A stretch of DNA of 64,000 bases from contig LS997567.1 in the NCBI GenBank assembly GCA_000469685.2, positions 25,118,155-25,182,154 of the forward strand. Reading direction: 5' to 3'. The DNA comes from Haemonchus contortus. Its lineage: Eukaryota > Nematoda > Chromadorea > Rhabditida > Trichostrongylidae. The notes beneath the pieces were generated by a model, which did not search any database, was not told where the DNA came from, and saw only the letters and a program-made list of their open reading frames with translations. Shown piece by piece: positions 62,211 to 64,000 of this stretch (its first letter is position 1; every line of letters begins with the position of its first letter). A program made the translations under genes and the position numbers.

Positions 62211-62904
62211 AGTTTCTCGAGGAGCTCTGCGTGCCGCTGTCCATGAGTAGCCGAAGTGCCGCTTTGAGCTACAATTACTACAGGACAGAACTATATCAGA
62301 TGACGAAGCGCTCCTTTTGTTGATGCCATGCATAAAAATGTAGTTTCAAATTCACCATGCTATCAAGTCATCCTTTCCGTCGTAGGTTCTGTTCGCCAGC
62401 CAATTTTTCGACGAACAGTTGATGTGATAATCCATAATAGTTTCTGTCGGGGAACATGATGGATTTAAGAGCAAATTCAACTCCTCATCTGGCTTTGGCT
62501 GACTGTTCCATCGCCAAAAAGTTCGTTGAGATCGCTTCGTGACTTCGTCAAATTCCAACACCCCTCGGAGTAATGGGGCATAATGTGGCGAATATCGAGA
62601 TGACTCTCGAGGCACATTTGTGTTAGGGAAACCGAGAGGACTATTTTTATAAAATCCCCGAATTCGATATTCGAATTCGATATTGTATCGAGAGAAACGA
62701 AGCCGCGAAAAATCCGCAGTATATATATGTATATATATTTATATATTTATATATATATATATATATATATATAAAACGTCATCCTATTCAAAAGTTTGCA
62801 GACATCCAGAGGGATGGCGAGATTAGGAAAGAGGCTGTCACCATCGACAGTGTTTTGATCAGAAGCGAGTACCGTCAGCTACGACACTGCCCGACTTCGA
62901 CATT
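62211..62904. other. No gene; AT microsatellite
   Basis: 62,718-62,773 is an imperfect (TA)n/(TATT)n tract. Two short overlapping inverted copies of GAATTCGATATTCGAATTCG lie at 62,659-62,683. A minus-strand ORF at 62,352-62,615 is not recognised. Confidence 0.5.
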
Positions 62905-63770
62905 ATGGCTGCAGCAGAAAATATTGACAAACTAAAAAGAAGTATTATCGAACAGGATCAAGCCGAAATTATCAAATGAGGCGTTATACAGGGAAAATCC
63001 GCGGCCCAAATTCATCGTGAGCTCGATCAACAAATGGATGAGACGGCGTTCTTCGAGCGTAATGTGCAGAAATGGGCGCGAATGTTCAAAGAAGGAAGAA
63101 CGGAGACAAGTGAAGGCCGAAGTGGTGCTCACAATGTTCACTACTCACACGAAGAACGAGTACTTGAAATCAAGCGTCGAATGGCTGAGCGCAGAGACTG
63201 GACCATTGTTGAACTTGCCCGCGAGACCGGCATCCCTGCCACTACCGTTGGCCGAGTTGTGTCCAAGAATTGAAGATGGTCAAGAAAATGTGTGTATGGG
63301 TACCTCATTTACTTACAGAAGCAGGTCCAAAACCGAATTGATGCCTGTATAAACAATCATCTCCGCCACCGAAGTCACCCACGATTCTTGGAACGAACGT
63401 TGGCCATAGATGAGACATGGGTGAGTTTGTACACTGCGCCCAAAAGTTACAAGCGTCGGGGTTTGGATGGACGCCGACAAAGAACCGCCCGAATTGGTTC
63501 ATGAAGAGTTAGTGGTTCCAAGCGGATCCTCATCATGACAATGGATTTCTGGGGCGTGGCGTTCTGGCGACTCTGTCCTGAAAAAAATGACTGCTGAAGT
63601 GTATTGCCAGTTTCTCGACGATAATATCGACAATTAGATGGCAGCACGCAACTTCAAGAAGACAATTATCGCTCATGACAATGCCAAGCCTCACGCATCT
63701 CGAATTGCGCAGCAGTTTTTGGAAGAAAAGAATATTGGAACCTGGGTTGGACCGCCGTATTCTCCCGACC
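62905..63770 (+). pseudogene. Mariner transposase relic, second lineage
   Basis: Starts MAAAENIDKLKRSIIEQDQA at 62,905 with a TGA at about 62,977. Next are FFERNVQKWARMFKEGRTET, ERVLEIKRRMAERRDWTIVE with GIPATTVGRVVS, and IDETWVSLYT, which keeps the first catalytic aspartate. The second catalytic region reads IIAHDNAKPHASRIAQQFLE. YSPDL then breaks into unrelated Tc1-type sequence at about 63,775, so the third aspartate is gone. It has a different N-terminus from the TTAGGTTGTTCGG family and belongs to another mariner group. Four frames carry the pieces. Terminal repeats are not visible. Confidence 0.8.
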
Positions 63771-63777
63771 TCCAAAG

Positions 63778-63880
63778 TCATCGGCCAAATGCTTCTTCAG
63801 TCGCACCTTTTAGTCGTAACTCTTTTTCTACTTGATGTAACCATGCGAAATTTCAATATGTGTAGCATGGAGCCTTGATT
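63778..63880 (+). mobile_element. Tc1-type element, end fragment
   Basis: CGGCCAAATGCTTCTTCAGT to ATTTCAATATGTGTAGCATG matches the left subterminal part of the elements at 4,596 and 43,979. It truncates the mariner transposase just before it. The CAGTAGCGC terminus itself is missing. Confidence 0.7.
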
Positions 63881-63889
63881 TCATTCCGT

Positions 63890-64000
63890 TTCCACAAAGG
63901 GCTGTAGAAAGAGCCACATAGGTACTTCAGACCACAGAGCCAAGTTCGTCAAAGATTGGTGCCGACACCAACTGCCCGAATTACCGACGCGCACAGTAAA
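63890..64000 (+). pseudogene. Mariner-like transposase fragment, cut by window end
   Basis: AKFVKDWCRHQLPELPTR-like residues (AGCCAAGTTCGTCAAAGATT onward) correspond to the AREWCRRQLPDFIG region of the copy at 50.3-51.6 kb. The element continues past the window. Confidence 0.55.

Overview
The window looks like repeat-rich nuclear DNA of a nematode, most likely a strongylid or other clade V worm. The evidence is the mobile-element company: BEL/Pao LTR retroelements of the Tas/Cer7 type with a phlebovirus-like envelope gene, RTE-like and CR1-like non-LTR elements, Penelope-like elements with a GIY-YIG domain, several Tc1/mariner families, and SINE-like repeats with tRNA heads. I see no bacterial operon, no rRNA and no CRISPR array. 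Almost all recognisable coding sequence belongs to mobile elements. Only two short spliced-looking minus-strand segments, near 57.8 kb and 60.5 kb, look like possible host exons. Species assignment is inference.

Layout. 1-3,967: 3' part of BEL element A (integrase, envelope, a small zinc-knuckle ORF, LTR). 4.2-7.8 kb: BEL relic B, split by a Tc1-type element that is itself split by an RTE retrotransposon. 7.8-9.5 kb: mariner-like and RTE relics. 10.9-15.1 kb: a degraded CR1-like element. 15.9-18.2 kb: a Tc1 relic, then a mariner sitting in a palindrome. 18,995-28,906: BEL element C, complete with two nearly identical 320-bp LTRs and a 5-bp target duplication. 30-34.7 kb: mariner, tRNA-derived and Penelope relics. 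34.8-45.2 kb: BEL relic D, interrupted by a Tc1 element, a dispersed repeat, a foldback element, a MITE, SINEs and a Tc1-derived MITE. 45.7-48.5 kb: BEL relic E, cut by a minus-strand RTE (48.5-51.9 kb) which is itself cut by a mariner-like element. 51.9-55.1 kb: Penelope copies around a palindrome. 55.1-56.9 kb: BEL relic F (envelope end, zinc-knuckle relic, possible LTR). 57.7-61 kb: possible host exons and a mariner inside an LTR relic. 61.6-64 kb: a repeated ORF, a second mariner lineage and fragments.

How the genes work together. In element C, Gag would form the particle, and Pol supplies protease, reverse transcriptase, RNase H and integrase. A two-segment envelope resembling the Gn-Gc plan of phleboviruses follows Pol in the same reading frame. 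Two in-frame stops lie in the pol-env frame, and gag and pol are in different frames, so this copy is probably not autonomous despite its young LTRs. The least explained signal is a small coiled-coil plus three-zinc-knuckle ORF directly after env in element A, with a decayed counterpart in the same place in relic F. It is a candidate accessory gene of this envelope-bearing lineage.
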